Origin: Panax quinquefolius
Lineage: Eukaryota; Streptophyta; Magnoliopsida; Apiales; Araliaceae
Assembly (NCBI GenBank): GCA_020205615.1
Contig: CM035168.1
Span: forward strand, 8,684,237-8,748,236
DNA length: 64,000 nt
Reading direction: 5' to 3'
Shown piece after piece: positions 24,696 through 35,000 of this stretch; the first letter of the stretch is position 1; every line of letters begins with the position of its first letter. A program made the position numbers and the translations under genes. The notes under the pieces are model-generated. The model was not told the DNA's origin, did no database searches, and saw nothing but the letters and a program-made list of their open reading frames with translations.

Positions 24696-24698
24696 CTC

Positions 24699-25124
24699 AC
24701 CACATTCGAAAAATCGTCCAAAAATGAGAATCGTGACGTCCATTCTGGTGTTCAGCAGGAACGTGCTCAACCAAATAACCAAACTCATCAGGAGCAAGAG
24801 TTACTGAAAAATTCTAACGAACTGGTTGAGAAGTTATCTCTCATTGCTATAGAAGCTAAGATGTTGTCAGAAGAAGGAGATAGTGTGCTTCAAAACAGAC
24901 TCCAGGCCACAATATCAGATATATCTCTTAAAATCAAATAGAGAGATCAAATCTATTTGAAGTTCATCAATGATCAGAAGGAAGAAGTTATGCAAGTTCA
25001 GAAGGACAATACAGATCAAATCATGTCCTTCTCTAACAAGATTGAACTCCTAAAGCAGTCTCTCTCTCATGACAAAAAGGGGGAGAAAAGAGGTATTAAA
25101 GAAAGAGCAATGAGAAAAGAATGA
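24699..25124 (+). pseudogene. Sirevirus env-like C-terminal coiled-coil frame, one stop
   Basis: A continuous 142-codon frame resumes right after the nested chromovirus chain. It has one in-frame TAG (24939-24941) and ends TGA at 25122. Residues about 30-130 are rich in Leu, Ile, Glu, Lys and Gln with heptad-like spacing (ELLKNSNELVEKLSLIAIEA; KIELLKQSLSHD), so a coiled coil is likely. Position between pol and the 3' LTR and a C-terminal coiled coil are known for Sirevirus env-like proteins (SIRE1). No signal peptide or transmembrane segment lies in the surviving part. Assignment is by position and composition only. Confidence 0.45.
25071..25086 (+). other. Extra upstream polypurine tract
   Basis: GACAAAAAGGGGGAGA lies about 570 bases upstream of the true 3' LTR polypurine tract. 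Sireviruses are known to carry repeated copies of an AAAAGGGGGAGA-like tract in this region. Confidence 0.5.
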
Positions 25125-25420
25125 CGGCTGAAGAAAAGAAGGGGAGCAAGAAAGCAAAGAAAGAGAAGAAGAAGAAGAAGAAGAAGAAAAAGAAGAAGGT
25201 CAAACGAACAACAAGTGTATCATCATCTGAGGGGGAGACAGAACAAAATCTGAAGAGGGAAGCAGAAGAGAAAGAAGAAGAGCATGCAATTGAGTCAGAG
25301 CATCATGAAGATGAAGAAATAAAGCATGCATCTCCAAGGGAGCAGGAACCAGGAGATCAAGAAGAAATGAAGTCACCATCCCAGGGGGAGCAAGAGCAAG
25401 AAGATCAAGCAGATGAATAG
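25121..25420 (+). CDS. 99-codon Lys/Glu-rich ORF overlapping the env-like frame
   Basis: Its ATG overlaps the TGA of the preceding frame (ATGA). The product has a run of lysines (residues about 10-27, AAG/AAA repeats), then a Ser/Thr turn, then a strongly acidic tail with repeated GEQEQ/REQEPGDQEE. It could be the frameshifted C-terminus of the env-like protein or simply simple-sequence DNA. The open frame over 300 bases without stops depends on purine-rich composition (GAA, AAG, GAG). No family is recognised. It ends 230 bases before the LTR. Confidence 0.3.
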   Translation: MTAEEKKGSKKAKKEKKKKKKKKKKKVKRTTSVSSSEGETEQNLKREAEEKEEEHAIESEHHEDEEIKHASPREQEPGDQEEMKSPSQGEQEQEDQADE

Positions 25421-25637
25421 CAACAACAGAGGGGATCCAGGAGACACACATGAATAAGAAGGCACATCTCTATATGTAATAGTTAACTCTGGATCCAGAA
25501 TTTAGGTTTACTATTCAGTTGTATTCAAATGTTTTTTAATATATCATTCATATTACCTGTTCTAGCAATACAGTAGCTCACTGTATCTTAAGATTCATTC
25601 ATCTCATACATATGCACTTATTATTTTTGTCATAATC

Positions 25638-25651
25638 AAATAGGGGGAGAT
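25638..25651 (+). other. Polypurine tract at the Sirevirus 3' LTR
   Basis: AAATAGGGGGAGAT abuts TGTTAGGAAT, the first bases of the 3' LTR. This form is typical of Sirevirus plus-strand primers. Confidence 0.75.
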
Positions 25652-27529
25652 TGTTAGGAATAAACATGTGAATGATATTCTTATTTATATAAGATTTGAT
25701 TATGATCTTAATGAATGAATATGCAAATATGTCTATATTGAAATAAGTTGTAAAGTCCTTGAATAGACAACAAGAATATATGTACAAGGACTTAGACTGA
25801 AATGATCAAACAGGTTAGGTTGATTCTACATGAACAAAATAGCTTATGTAAAGTCCTTAAAAAGAACATGGTGTACAAGGAATAAATATAAAAATATCAA
25901 GCTTGTTAGGTTGTTCTTATAGGATGTAATAGATAGGCCTACCTGATCGTCGAGTACTGCACAAGCCTTAGAAGACTTCCAGGAGAAACAAAGAACTCGG
26001 AGAAGCCGAGGCAGAACCGTAGAGCATCGAGAAAGTGCTGTAGATCGTAGTCTATCTTGGAGGGCCTCACTCAGAATCATAGAGTTGATTCAAGCACCAT
26101 CCAAGCTAAGTCAAGAATCGTAGACCACACTTGAAGTCGTGGAGTCTATTGAGCATATCAGAGGCAGAAATCGTAGTCAAGCAAAATCAGACATGAACAG
26201 CGAGTGCTAAAGTAGAAATCGTAGTCTGGTATACAATCTGCTCTCCGAGTCGTAGTGTTTGCAGAATCAAAGCTAGATCATAGTCTGTAGAGCAAAGCCT
26301 TCGACAAAGCCTATCAGTGCTCACAAGGCTAAGGAAGAATCGTAGTGTTAACACGATTTTGAATACTTGAGCACTCCCAAAGCATCCATAGAATGAAGCC
26401 TCTGGTCAGAACTATAAAAGATAAAATCTACCTGAAGGAAGCCAGGGAGCATTCACTAAATGTCTTACAAGCAAACAGAAGATCAAAGTACCAATTCAAT
26501 CAGCATCCTAATTCAGACATGAAGCCAATCAAGGGAAGTCTTCCACAAGCAACAATAAGAAGACTTCAAATAACTTGTGACAAAAAGAAGTCAGCAATGC
26601 AGTAGCAGACACACAAGAGATGACAATCTTGGGAATAACTATGATCGTAGTGCTTGCCAAGATAGAAGCAGAAACTGATGGGGTCTATAACAAAGACACT
26701 GGCCAACCTATACAGAATAGACAAAGAAGATTAAGCATAGGTCAGACCATTGATGATATGTGAACAGGAGATCACAAGGAGAAAGAGAGTTGAGCATGAC
26801 CAATCCGATAAGTCTTAAAGTTAAGGAGGGTCAGAGTATTCAGACAAGTTATCAGTACCTAATGCAAGTAAAGGCAAGCAAAAGTGGTAAAGCACTGCAC
26901 GGATGAAGGAAGAGAAGTTATGTATTACAAACTCAAAGAACATTCTCTGAATCGTAGAGTTCAGTCATCTGCATCAGAATTGTAAAGTTCAGTCATCTAA
27001 GTATTGAAGCCTTGGCAACATATCAATACAAAGACTGACATTCAAACGTTGGATATTGAAAGCATCGATGAAGAAGGACAGCTCCTGATGTTCTGATCGA
27101 GGAATCAAAAAGAAGAAATAAAGGTGATTACATGCCTGACACACTAAAGTGACATTTCTGATGAGGTAGGTGAAATAGTAGACTGCAGTGTCAGAAAAGT
27201 GAAAAAGGGTTGTCATGTCACATCTGCAGTCTGTACCAAATAACTCAAGATCTGCGAATTAATTTGAATAACTTCCAACGGCTATAATCCAATAAAAACC
27301 TTATGAAAGGTTATTTAACAGCAGAAGCTCAAAAAGAATAGTGGTTGGTTGAAGTAAGGTTGTTGACTTTATGAGTTCTATGGAGCAAAAAATAGAATAT
27401 ATCTCGATTGGCAGTGAGACTTTGAAAGTTGAAGTGAAGCAAGATAAGAGAAGAGCTTTCATAGAAAAAGGCTTTACTCAACAACAATGAGAATTCCATT
27501 AAGAATGTCAGCCAAGCTGAGAGCCGAGA
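25652..27529 (+). repeat. Sirevirus 3' LTR, left part
   Basis: It is collinear with 5774-7786 of the 5' LTR (same start, same TCGTAG-motif field, same 'gctgagagccgaga' end) but heavily diverged. It is interrupted by the chromovirus at 27530; the last five bases, CGAGA (27525-27529), are duplicated at 37590-37594. Confidence 0.85.
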
Positions 27530-30168
27530 TGTCAGACCCCAGCTATTATAAATAAAGATGAATTTTCTATAAATATTATTTTTGAATATTATGGAATAAA
27601 TTTGATATAATGTTATAGTTGTGGGTAATATTTATAAATTTTGCAAAGTATGCAAGTTGTTATAAAATATTCGTTTGGTCGGGGAATATTCTTTTTGTTA
27701 GGGAATATTCCTACAATGACTCAATCATTGGTGGACCCCACAATGTAATTATTATTGCCGGATTGAAAAACGACAAAAATATTTTATAAAAATAACTTGG
27801 CGGAGGTGTTACTGATTAAAAGCTGCTTGAACTACCCGGTGGTAAAAGAAATACGATGTCTGCATGGTTGCATAGTAGCAAGACACTCAGATTGATTATT
27901 GATGCTTTACGTGAGAAGTCACTTTCACCTATACTCAATTATTCTTATAGTAATTGATGCATCATATCTCTTATATTATTGATTCAATTATTGTCAAGAT
28001 TATCATCATATAATATGTTATATTATTAATTGAGACGACAAGTTATAAATGATTAATAATTGTTGAAAGATTAAAAATGTGTTGATTAAAACTAAAATGA
28101 TTTGTGGTAATATTTATTCAATCCTTAATGTATATAAAGAGTCCATTATAGAGACGTTTGTGGTAAGTTTGATTATTTTATGGGGGGCCCATATGTCATC
28201 ATCTAAGAGTCTCTTCGTCGATAGTAATTACCTTTGTGAATAGTATTTACCTTCGTCGATATAGTAATTACCTTAAATCGAAATAGTAATTACCTTTGTG
28301 AATAGTAATTACCTTCATCAATAGTATTTACCTTCGTCGATAGTAATTACCTTAAATCGATAGTAATTACCCTTGTGAATAGTAATTACCCTCAATAGTA
28401 ATTACCTTTACCAGACGTCAAACCACTTGCCGTTTCACATTCTGAGCGCCGAACCACTTGTCGTTTCACATTACGGGCATCGAACCACTTTTCTTTTTAC
28501 ATCACCAAATCGTTCCAAGCCACTTGCCTTTTCACATGGTAGGTCTTAAGCTAGAAATCTTCTACAAATAGAGGCCTAGTGCTTCATTATTTTCACGAAT
28601 TCATTCAAGCTTTACAGAGAGAAAAAGTATAGAGAATAAGAGAGAAGAAGAAGAGTATTTTGTTACTACACTACTTTGCGGTATTCAATCTCCTACCAAA
28701 AGTAAGGGGTGTTATTCTTTCTTATTCATGAAGAGAACTTTGTTATTCCATTGCTTATTATTTTGTTGGAATAACTTTTGTATCGCTGGTTTACCTATAC
28801 TTGGTGACATTCTTCTATTATTACTGTTGGAACATCACATGCATGTGTTTTTTACACCGACTGGTTCCGCTTTATTATTATTACATTGGAACATCCTCGT
28901 CTGCATGTGTTTTACACCGGACACGTTTTAAAATCTTTATTATTATTCTATTGGAACATCCTGCATGCATGTGTTTTACATCTGGACTGGTTAAAATCTT
29001 TATTATTATTACATTTGGAACATCACATGCATGCATTTTACGCTTTGACAGTTCCGTTATTTATTATTCTGTTGGAATAACTCGCTTGTGTGCGATCTAT
29101 CGCATGCATGGTGATTTCTTTTGTTATTCCATTCTTTATTATACCCAAATTGGTTAAAACTTCACTTCTATACTCCATGAAATTAGTGGAATATCCTTGA
29201 TATTTGCGTTTCATCCAAAGATCTTTTCATGGAAATATTCTTCCGATCATTCTTGAATTTTACTCTACAAAACAAAGATGTCATGTTGATAATTTGGGCG
29301 TTAATAATTCTGGATAAAATAATTCTTGAACTTGTTTTATTGAATTCTTATATCATTGTCATCATCCTCATGTTTATATTATGTTGAAAGTCATCTCATG
29401 GCTGTAATGCATAGATGGACTTGGTATGATTATGACGAAAGACTATTCGATTATAATCATGGTAGTAATGTTACAAATGATGTGATAAAAATCCTCGATG
29501 GTAGTAGTGCATTGATGGACGATTGTTGACATGATCATGACCATTAATGAATACACACTATTCTTGGTAGTAGTGCATGAATAATTGTGGTCACGATACT
29601 AAAGAATATCCTTGTCAGTAGTGCGGGGGTGATTCGACGATGTGGAATATTTATTAAAGTTTGAGTCTCGGCTATAATAGTGATGAAAAACCTTTTAAAT
29701 CATAAAAGATAGTAGATTTTATTTTCTACTTGACTCTTTTAATGAATTGCTTGTTCATTATGATTAAACTTGATGTTTATTATATTTTATCGGTTTAACA
29801 ACGTTGAAGGCTATTGATAATTTATTCGCATTATCTTAGTCATAATATTTCTTCTTGGGCTAGTTGAGCTCACCCTTTCTTTCACTTTTCTCTTGAAATG
29901 AGAACATAAATTTGAGACGAGTCGGGGAAACGGAGTAATGGTCCGAGGATAGCATTAGTAGTCCTCACTATTCTATGAAATAGTGTGATAATAATTGTAA
30001 TGAGGACTCCTTTTGAGTTTGTATAATATCTAGTAGACAATATTTGTATTCAAACTCACGCTTTATGTCGTATTGTACCACGATAGTTATATTAGTAAGT
30101 TGTATTTAAATTACATACCATGTATCGACTACCCAAGATGGGTGATGTATACCTAATTTTGGGTCACA
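27530..30168 (+). repeat. 5' LTR of the nested chromovirus
   Basis: It starts TGTCAGACCCC and ends at about GGGTCACA, 2.64 kb. It shares with the 4.3-kb LTRs the first ~500 bases, the TTATTATT...TGGAACA repeat zone (28740-29130) and the last ~800 bases. It has its own array 'aatagtaattaccttcgtcg' at 28215-28410, and 'aaccacttgtcgtttcacat' repeats at 28420-28530. The TATA box is altered (TACAAATA at 28563). ORFs 28728-29157 are repeat translations. Confidence 0.85.
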
Positions 30169-30172
30169 TTCT

Positions 30173-30186
30173 GATTGGTATCGAGC
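30173..30186 (+). other. Primer-binding site, degraded
   Basis: GATTGGTATCGAGC corresponds to GTTGGTATCAAAGC of the sister elements, with small changes. It lies four bases after the LTR end. Confidence 0.6.
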
Positions 30187-30360
30187 TTAGGGATATGATC
30201 CTGGCTAAGATGTGAGAATAGTACTAGGAGGGAGAGCGGGGAATACCTTCGCTAGTATGACCTACCTAAGTTTATGTGCTTATTTTATTGGTTGGTCGAG
30301 AAGATAGGGATAATTTGTTACATGTCAATTAACCTTTTGTTTTGTGGCGAGATTCTGAAA

Positions 30361-31427
30361 ATGACATCCGAGAATGTTGAGAATAACAATGGAGCCTTGC
30401 GATCGTTGATTCACCACATATCAATAATCGAGATAATGTGCATCGAGGCGGCGACAATCCTCATGCAAACAACAACACCGACCAAATGATGAATGATCAA
30501 ATGTTCGGAGGCTTTATGCAATTTATGCAATAGCGGTAGAGGCGACGACTCTATCCAAAACGTAGGTGGAAACACGGAAAACTCTCGGCGGTCACCGCTA
30601 AACAATTCAAGGAGCCGGGACCACCGGAGTTTAAGGAGAGCCAAAACCACTTCGCGCGGAAGCATGGATAAAGCAGATTACCAAGATATTTGATGTCTTG
30701 GGATGCTCCGAGGAGCAAAGGTTCCCTTTCACGCCTTTATGTTGCTTGAGGAGGCGATTCTTGGTGGGAATCGGTTAAACGTACTCAACTTCTTTGTCTT
30801 GAAGATATCTTGGTAGAAGTTCCAGAGTCGTTCAACGACAAATACTTTCCGAAAGTATTCGCCATACATGAAGGAGGTGGAGTTTATCAAGTTGGAACAA
30901 AACAATATGGCCGTGTCGCAATACGAGGCAAAATTTGCGGAGTTATCACGGTTTCGTCCCACTGGTGGATAATGAAGAGAAATGGCGCGAATGTTTTTAA
31001 GAGGTTTGAAGCGAGAATCGTCAACATCTTATTTTTCATAAACCGTGTTTGTATTCAGATGTTGTAAATAGGGCTCGATTAGTGGAGTAGCGATAATGAG
31101 TCAACGCTTCTAAAAGAGAAGCGGTAAAAAATTATAATACCAATGAGAGTAGTCATCGAAGCGGTGACAACAAGCGTGGAGGAATCAACGGGCGGATATG
31201 GTAACCACTTGGTGGTAATCGGGGCCAAAACAATAAGAATGGACATTTCAAGAAAAATAGATTCAACAATGATGGAAAGGCGTCGGCACCAAAGACCGTT
31301 GTTAAGGAAGGAGAAAGACCACCTATCATATGCTTCAAATGCGGAAGAGAGGGACACATCGGTCAAATCTGCGCCATGCCGTCAAAAGCATGTTATAATT
31401 GTGGAAGAGAGGTCACTTAGCTCGATT
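30361..31427 (+). pseudogene. gag: gag of the nested chromovirus, frameshifted
   Basis: It starts ATGACATCCGAGAATGTTGAG, as in the short units. The capsid region continues through several frames (30493-30693, 30810-31067). FLRGLKRE-like sequence lies at about 30990-31015. A well-kept zinc knuckle is at about 31326-31370 (C-F-K-C-G-R-E-G-H-I-G-Q-I-C). A second knuckle, C-Y-N-C-G-R-E, at about 31388-31410 has lost its His and last Cys to a frameshift. Gag binds element RNA through these knuckles. Confidence 0.75.
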
Positions 31428-31517
31428 TAAGTGGTTCAAGACAAATTCAGCTAGGATGGAGGCACCAAAGGTAGTCCCGAAAAAGTCAAAAGCCGTAGTC
31501 TGAGGAGAGCGTTTGTT

Positions 31518-31856
31518 GTGACCTCCCAAAGAGCAATGAATCCGAATGAGGTCATCACGGGTAAGCTTATCATAAACTCTAATGAAGTCTATACTTTATT
31601 TGATCTGGGTTCTACCCATTCTTTTATTTCTCCTACTTGCGCTCATCGATTAAATTTGACTCCGGAGAAATTAGACTTTGACTTATCTGTGGAAACTCCG
31701 TTGGGAGAAACCTTCATTACATCCACTGTTTATAAGTCTTGTTTGGTTCAAATCGGTACCCTCACATTACCTGTCGATCTTATTTCATTAAAAATACTTG
31801 CATTTGACGTGATTCTAGGGATTGATTGGTTAACTACTTATCATGCAAAAAATTGA
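31518..31856 (+). pseudogene. Aspartic protease of the nested chromovirus, active site altered
   Basis: An open stretch of 112 codons reads VITGKLIINSNEVYTLFD, then L-G-S where D-S-G or D-T-G is needed (about residues 36-39). It continues through HSFISPTCAHRLNL to the ILGIDWL motif near the end. The Ser/Thr to Leu change in the catalytic triad would inactivate it. It overlaps the next frame by a few codons. Confidence 0.75.
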
Positions 31857-32870
31857 TTATTTTCGTAAGGTTGTTAGCTTTCATATTCCTAATCAACCTA
31901 TTATGCGAATTCAAATGACCAAACCATTAAAATCAATCACGGTCATCTCAAGCCATAAAGCTATTCGTTTATTGAAAAACGGATGTCAAGCTTTCTTAGC
32001 TCATGTCACAGATTTAAACAATAATACGTCAGTTTTGAACGATATTTCTATTGTTAATAAATTTCCTGACGTATTCCCCGAAGAACTTCCTGGCCTACCC
32101 CCAAAGCGTGAAATTGAATTTTGTATCGACCTTGAACCCGGTACAAAACCTATTTCCAAAGCCCCATATCGAATAGCTCCTATTGAACTTCAGGAGTTAA
32201 AGACCCAACTGCAGGAATTGTTAGACATTGGCTTTATTCGTCCTAGTACTTCTCCTTGGGGTGTTCCTGTTCTATTCGTGAAGAAGAAAGATGGGAGTAT
32301 GCGACTTTGTATTGATTATCGGGAGTTGAATCATGTTACCATCAAAAATAGGTATCCATTGCCACGTATTGATGACCTGTTTGACCACGATTGCAAGGAG
32401 CCAAATTCTTTTCAAAGATTGATCTCCGTTCCTGATATCACCAATTGAAGATTAGAACCACGACATTCCAAAGACGGCTTTTCGTAACTTGAATGCGGGC
32501 ATTATGAATTCCTAGTCATGTCCTTTGGATTGACTAATGCTCCTGTTGCCTTCATGGATATTATGAACCGAGTATTCAGGAATATTTAGATAACTTTGTG
32601 GTCGTCTTTATTGATGACATCCTTATTTATTCCAAAAGCCATGAAGATCATGAAAGCAACACTTGAGGTCGACACTCCAAAAGCTTCGTGAATATAAGCT
32701 TTATGCCAAGTTGAAGAAATGTGAGTTACGGCTTGAAGAAGTAGCATTCCTTGGGCACGTGGTATCAAGTCATGGAATATCATTGACCCAAAGAATTGAA
32801 GCTATTCAAAGTCGGGAACAACCTAAATCGATGATCAAAATCGTAGCTTTCTCGGTTTAGTTGGTTATTA
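31843..32870 (+). pseudogene. Reverse transcriptase of the nested chromovirus, frameshifted
   Basis: A 201-codon frame covers the linker and fingers: [56 protein letters not shown]. The frame breaks after about 32395. Palm motifs follow in other frames: F-G-L-T-N-A-P at about 32524-32550 and the catalytic F-I-D-D-I-L-I-Y-S at about 32605-32635, which is intact. The thumb region GHVVSSHGI is at about 32755-32785. At least three frame changes prevent a product. Confidence 0.8.
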
Positions 32871-32999
32871 TCGGAGATTCGTGGAAGGATTTTCTCGAAT
32901 CGCTACTCCATTGACTCAAATTGACTCGGAAAGATACAAAGTTCAGTTGGAGCGAAGAATGTGAGAGGAGTTTTCAAGAACTCAAGAGGAGAGACTTAT

Positions 33000-33410
33000 T
33001 TCAAAGACCTGTCGATACCATCTCGCTCGGAGGGATTTGTCATCTACGGATGATGCTTCAGCAAAGGGGTTGGGATGTGTTCTCATGTAACATGGAAAAG
33101 TTATAGCTTTATGCCTCGCGACAACTCAAAGAATATGAGAGGAATTATCCTACTCATGATCTAGAGTTAAGCAATCGTTATCTTTGCACTTAAAATTTGG
33201 AGGCATTACTTGTATGGGGAGAAAGTGGAGATCTTTACTGGATCATAAAAGCCTCAAATATTTCTTCACTCAAAAGGAACTCAACATACGACAACGACGT
33301 TGGCTTGAACTGCTGAAAGATTATGATCATAACATCCAATACCATCCTGAAAAGTGAGCGTGGTAGTGGTATTTATTGAGTAGAAGATCGTATGCAAGTA
33401 CGAGTGCGTT
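33000..33410 (+). pseudogene. RNase H domain of the nested chromovirus, broken
   Basis: Short segments in changing frames match the chromovirus RNase H: a D-A-S-A-K-G-L-G-C-V-L-M stretch at about 33050-33090, then Y-P-T-H-D-L-E-L near 33150, then the H-K-S-L-K-Y-F end near 33245-33265 and the tether up to about 33410. Several stops and small indels interrupt it. Confidence 0.65.
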
Positions 33411-33779
33411 ATTATTGTCAACACAAAGGCCCATTTGTGTGACTTGCAAAGGATGGAGATAGAGTTAAAGACTCTAGGGACACATGTGATGATAAGCGAG
33501 TATCTGAGTAGAACCGACTTTAATCGATAAAGTTAAAGTCGCTTTCGAGCTACGGACACGAGGCGATGCGTATGAGGAAGAAAGTGCAAGAAGGTGCTAT
33601 GTAGGAGCAAGAATCGATGAAGAAGGAATACTTGAGTCAACTCCGGACTTTGTGTTCCTAACGACCACGATTTAAAGTATAATATCATGATGGAGGCACA
33701 CAACACACCATTTGCAATCCATCTCAGGAGTACCAAAATGTATCATGATATTAATACATACATTTTTGGGGAAGCAATA

Positions 33780-34470
33780 TGAAGAGAGAGATAGCATTTG
33801 TTTATCTCAAGGTGTCTAACTTGTCAACGAGTTAAAGTGGAGCATCAAGTACCAAAAGGTCCATTGCAACCACTTGAAATTCCGAATGGAAGTGGGAGCA
33901 CATTACCATGGATTTCGTTCTGGGCCTTCCTAAGGTTTCTCAAGGCATTGATGCGATTTGGGTCATTGTTGATAGATTGACCAAGTCTCCGCTCATTTCT
34001 TACCGATACGAGAAACTTATACACTTGAACGTCTTGCTCGTATGTACATAAATGAGATTGTAAGACCGCATGGTATCTTAAGTATCCATAGTTTCTAATC
34101 GAGACCCAAGATTCACTTCACGATTTTGGGTTAGTTTGCAAAAAGCTATAGGCGCGGACTTACGATTTAGCTCGGCATATCATCCTCAAACGGACGGATA
34201 GTCGGAGAGGACTATTCAAACTCTTGAAGATCTATTAAGACTCTGTGTCCTTGATTTCAAGGGGAGTTGGGACAAGTTCTTACCATTGGTGGAGTTTTCC
34301 TACAACAACAACGGTTATCAAGCATGTATTGGCATGGCTCCATTCGAGCGTTGTATGGAAGAAAGTGTCGTTCTCCGGTTATCTTTGGGATGAGGTGGGT
34401 GAAGCAACGTTGTTGGGACCGGAGTTGATACGTATGACTACGGAAAAGATTCAAACGATCCGACAACGTA
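33780..34470 (+). pseudogene. Integrase zinc finger and core of the nested chromovirus, broken
   Basis: The second half of the HHCC finger is seen as CLTCQRVKVEHQVPKGPLQP (about 33812-33870). The catalytic core follows in shifting frames: IWVIVDRLT with the first Asp (about 33955-33985); then S-N-R-D-P-R-F at about 34095-34115, where the second catalytic Asp reads Asn; then D-G-stop-S-E-R (about 34195), with TAG in place of Gln; then [16 protein letters not shown] at about 34213-34260. These changes would destroy DDE activity. Confidence 0.7.
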
Positions 34471-34539
34471 TAAAAACCTCACAAAATCGACAAAAAGAGT
34501 TATCTTGATCTTCATCGAAAGGACGTGGAATTCGATATA

Positions 34540-34985
34540 GGAGATCATGTGTTGTTAGAGTTGCTCCATGGAAAGGAGTTACAAGATTTGGAAAAAGAGG
34601 AAAACTTAATCCTCGATTCATCGGTCCATTTTAATCCTCGATCGAGTAGGAATCGTGGCTATAGACCCGCTTTCTGCTTGAAATATGTCTCGTGTTCATA
34701 ACATTTTTCACATATCCATGTTACGTAAATATGTGAAAGACCCGAACCATATTATTGAGTTAGAACCGGACGAAATAGCGGAAGATTTGACGTATGAAGA
34801 GGTTCTGTTCAAATTTTGGATAAGAAGGAACATATTCTACGCTCCAAGGTTATACCTCAAGTCAAAGTTTTGTGGAGGAATCACGATGTTGAGGAAATGA
34901 CTTGGGAGTTAGAATCAAATGAAATCAAGGTATCCTTACCTCTTCGACATACCGTAGTCGCGTACCCAATTTCGAGGGAAAATTT
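34540..34985 (+). pseudogene. Integrase C-terminus and chromodomain of the nested chromovirus
   Basis: After a broken W-K-G-V-T-R-F-G-K stretch (about 34570-34600) comes SRVHNIFHISMLRKYVKDPN (34685-34750), ELEPDEIAEDLTYEEV, then in another frame VLWRNHDVEEMTWELESNE (about 34870-34925). The final W-E-L-E motif is the chromodomain-like tail of plant chromoviruses, thought to guide integration to heterochromatin. It is frameshifted near 34810. Confidence 0.75.
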
Positions 34986-35000
34986 CATAAGAAGGGAGGT

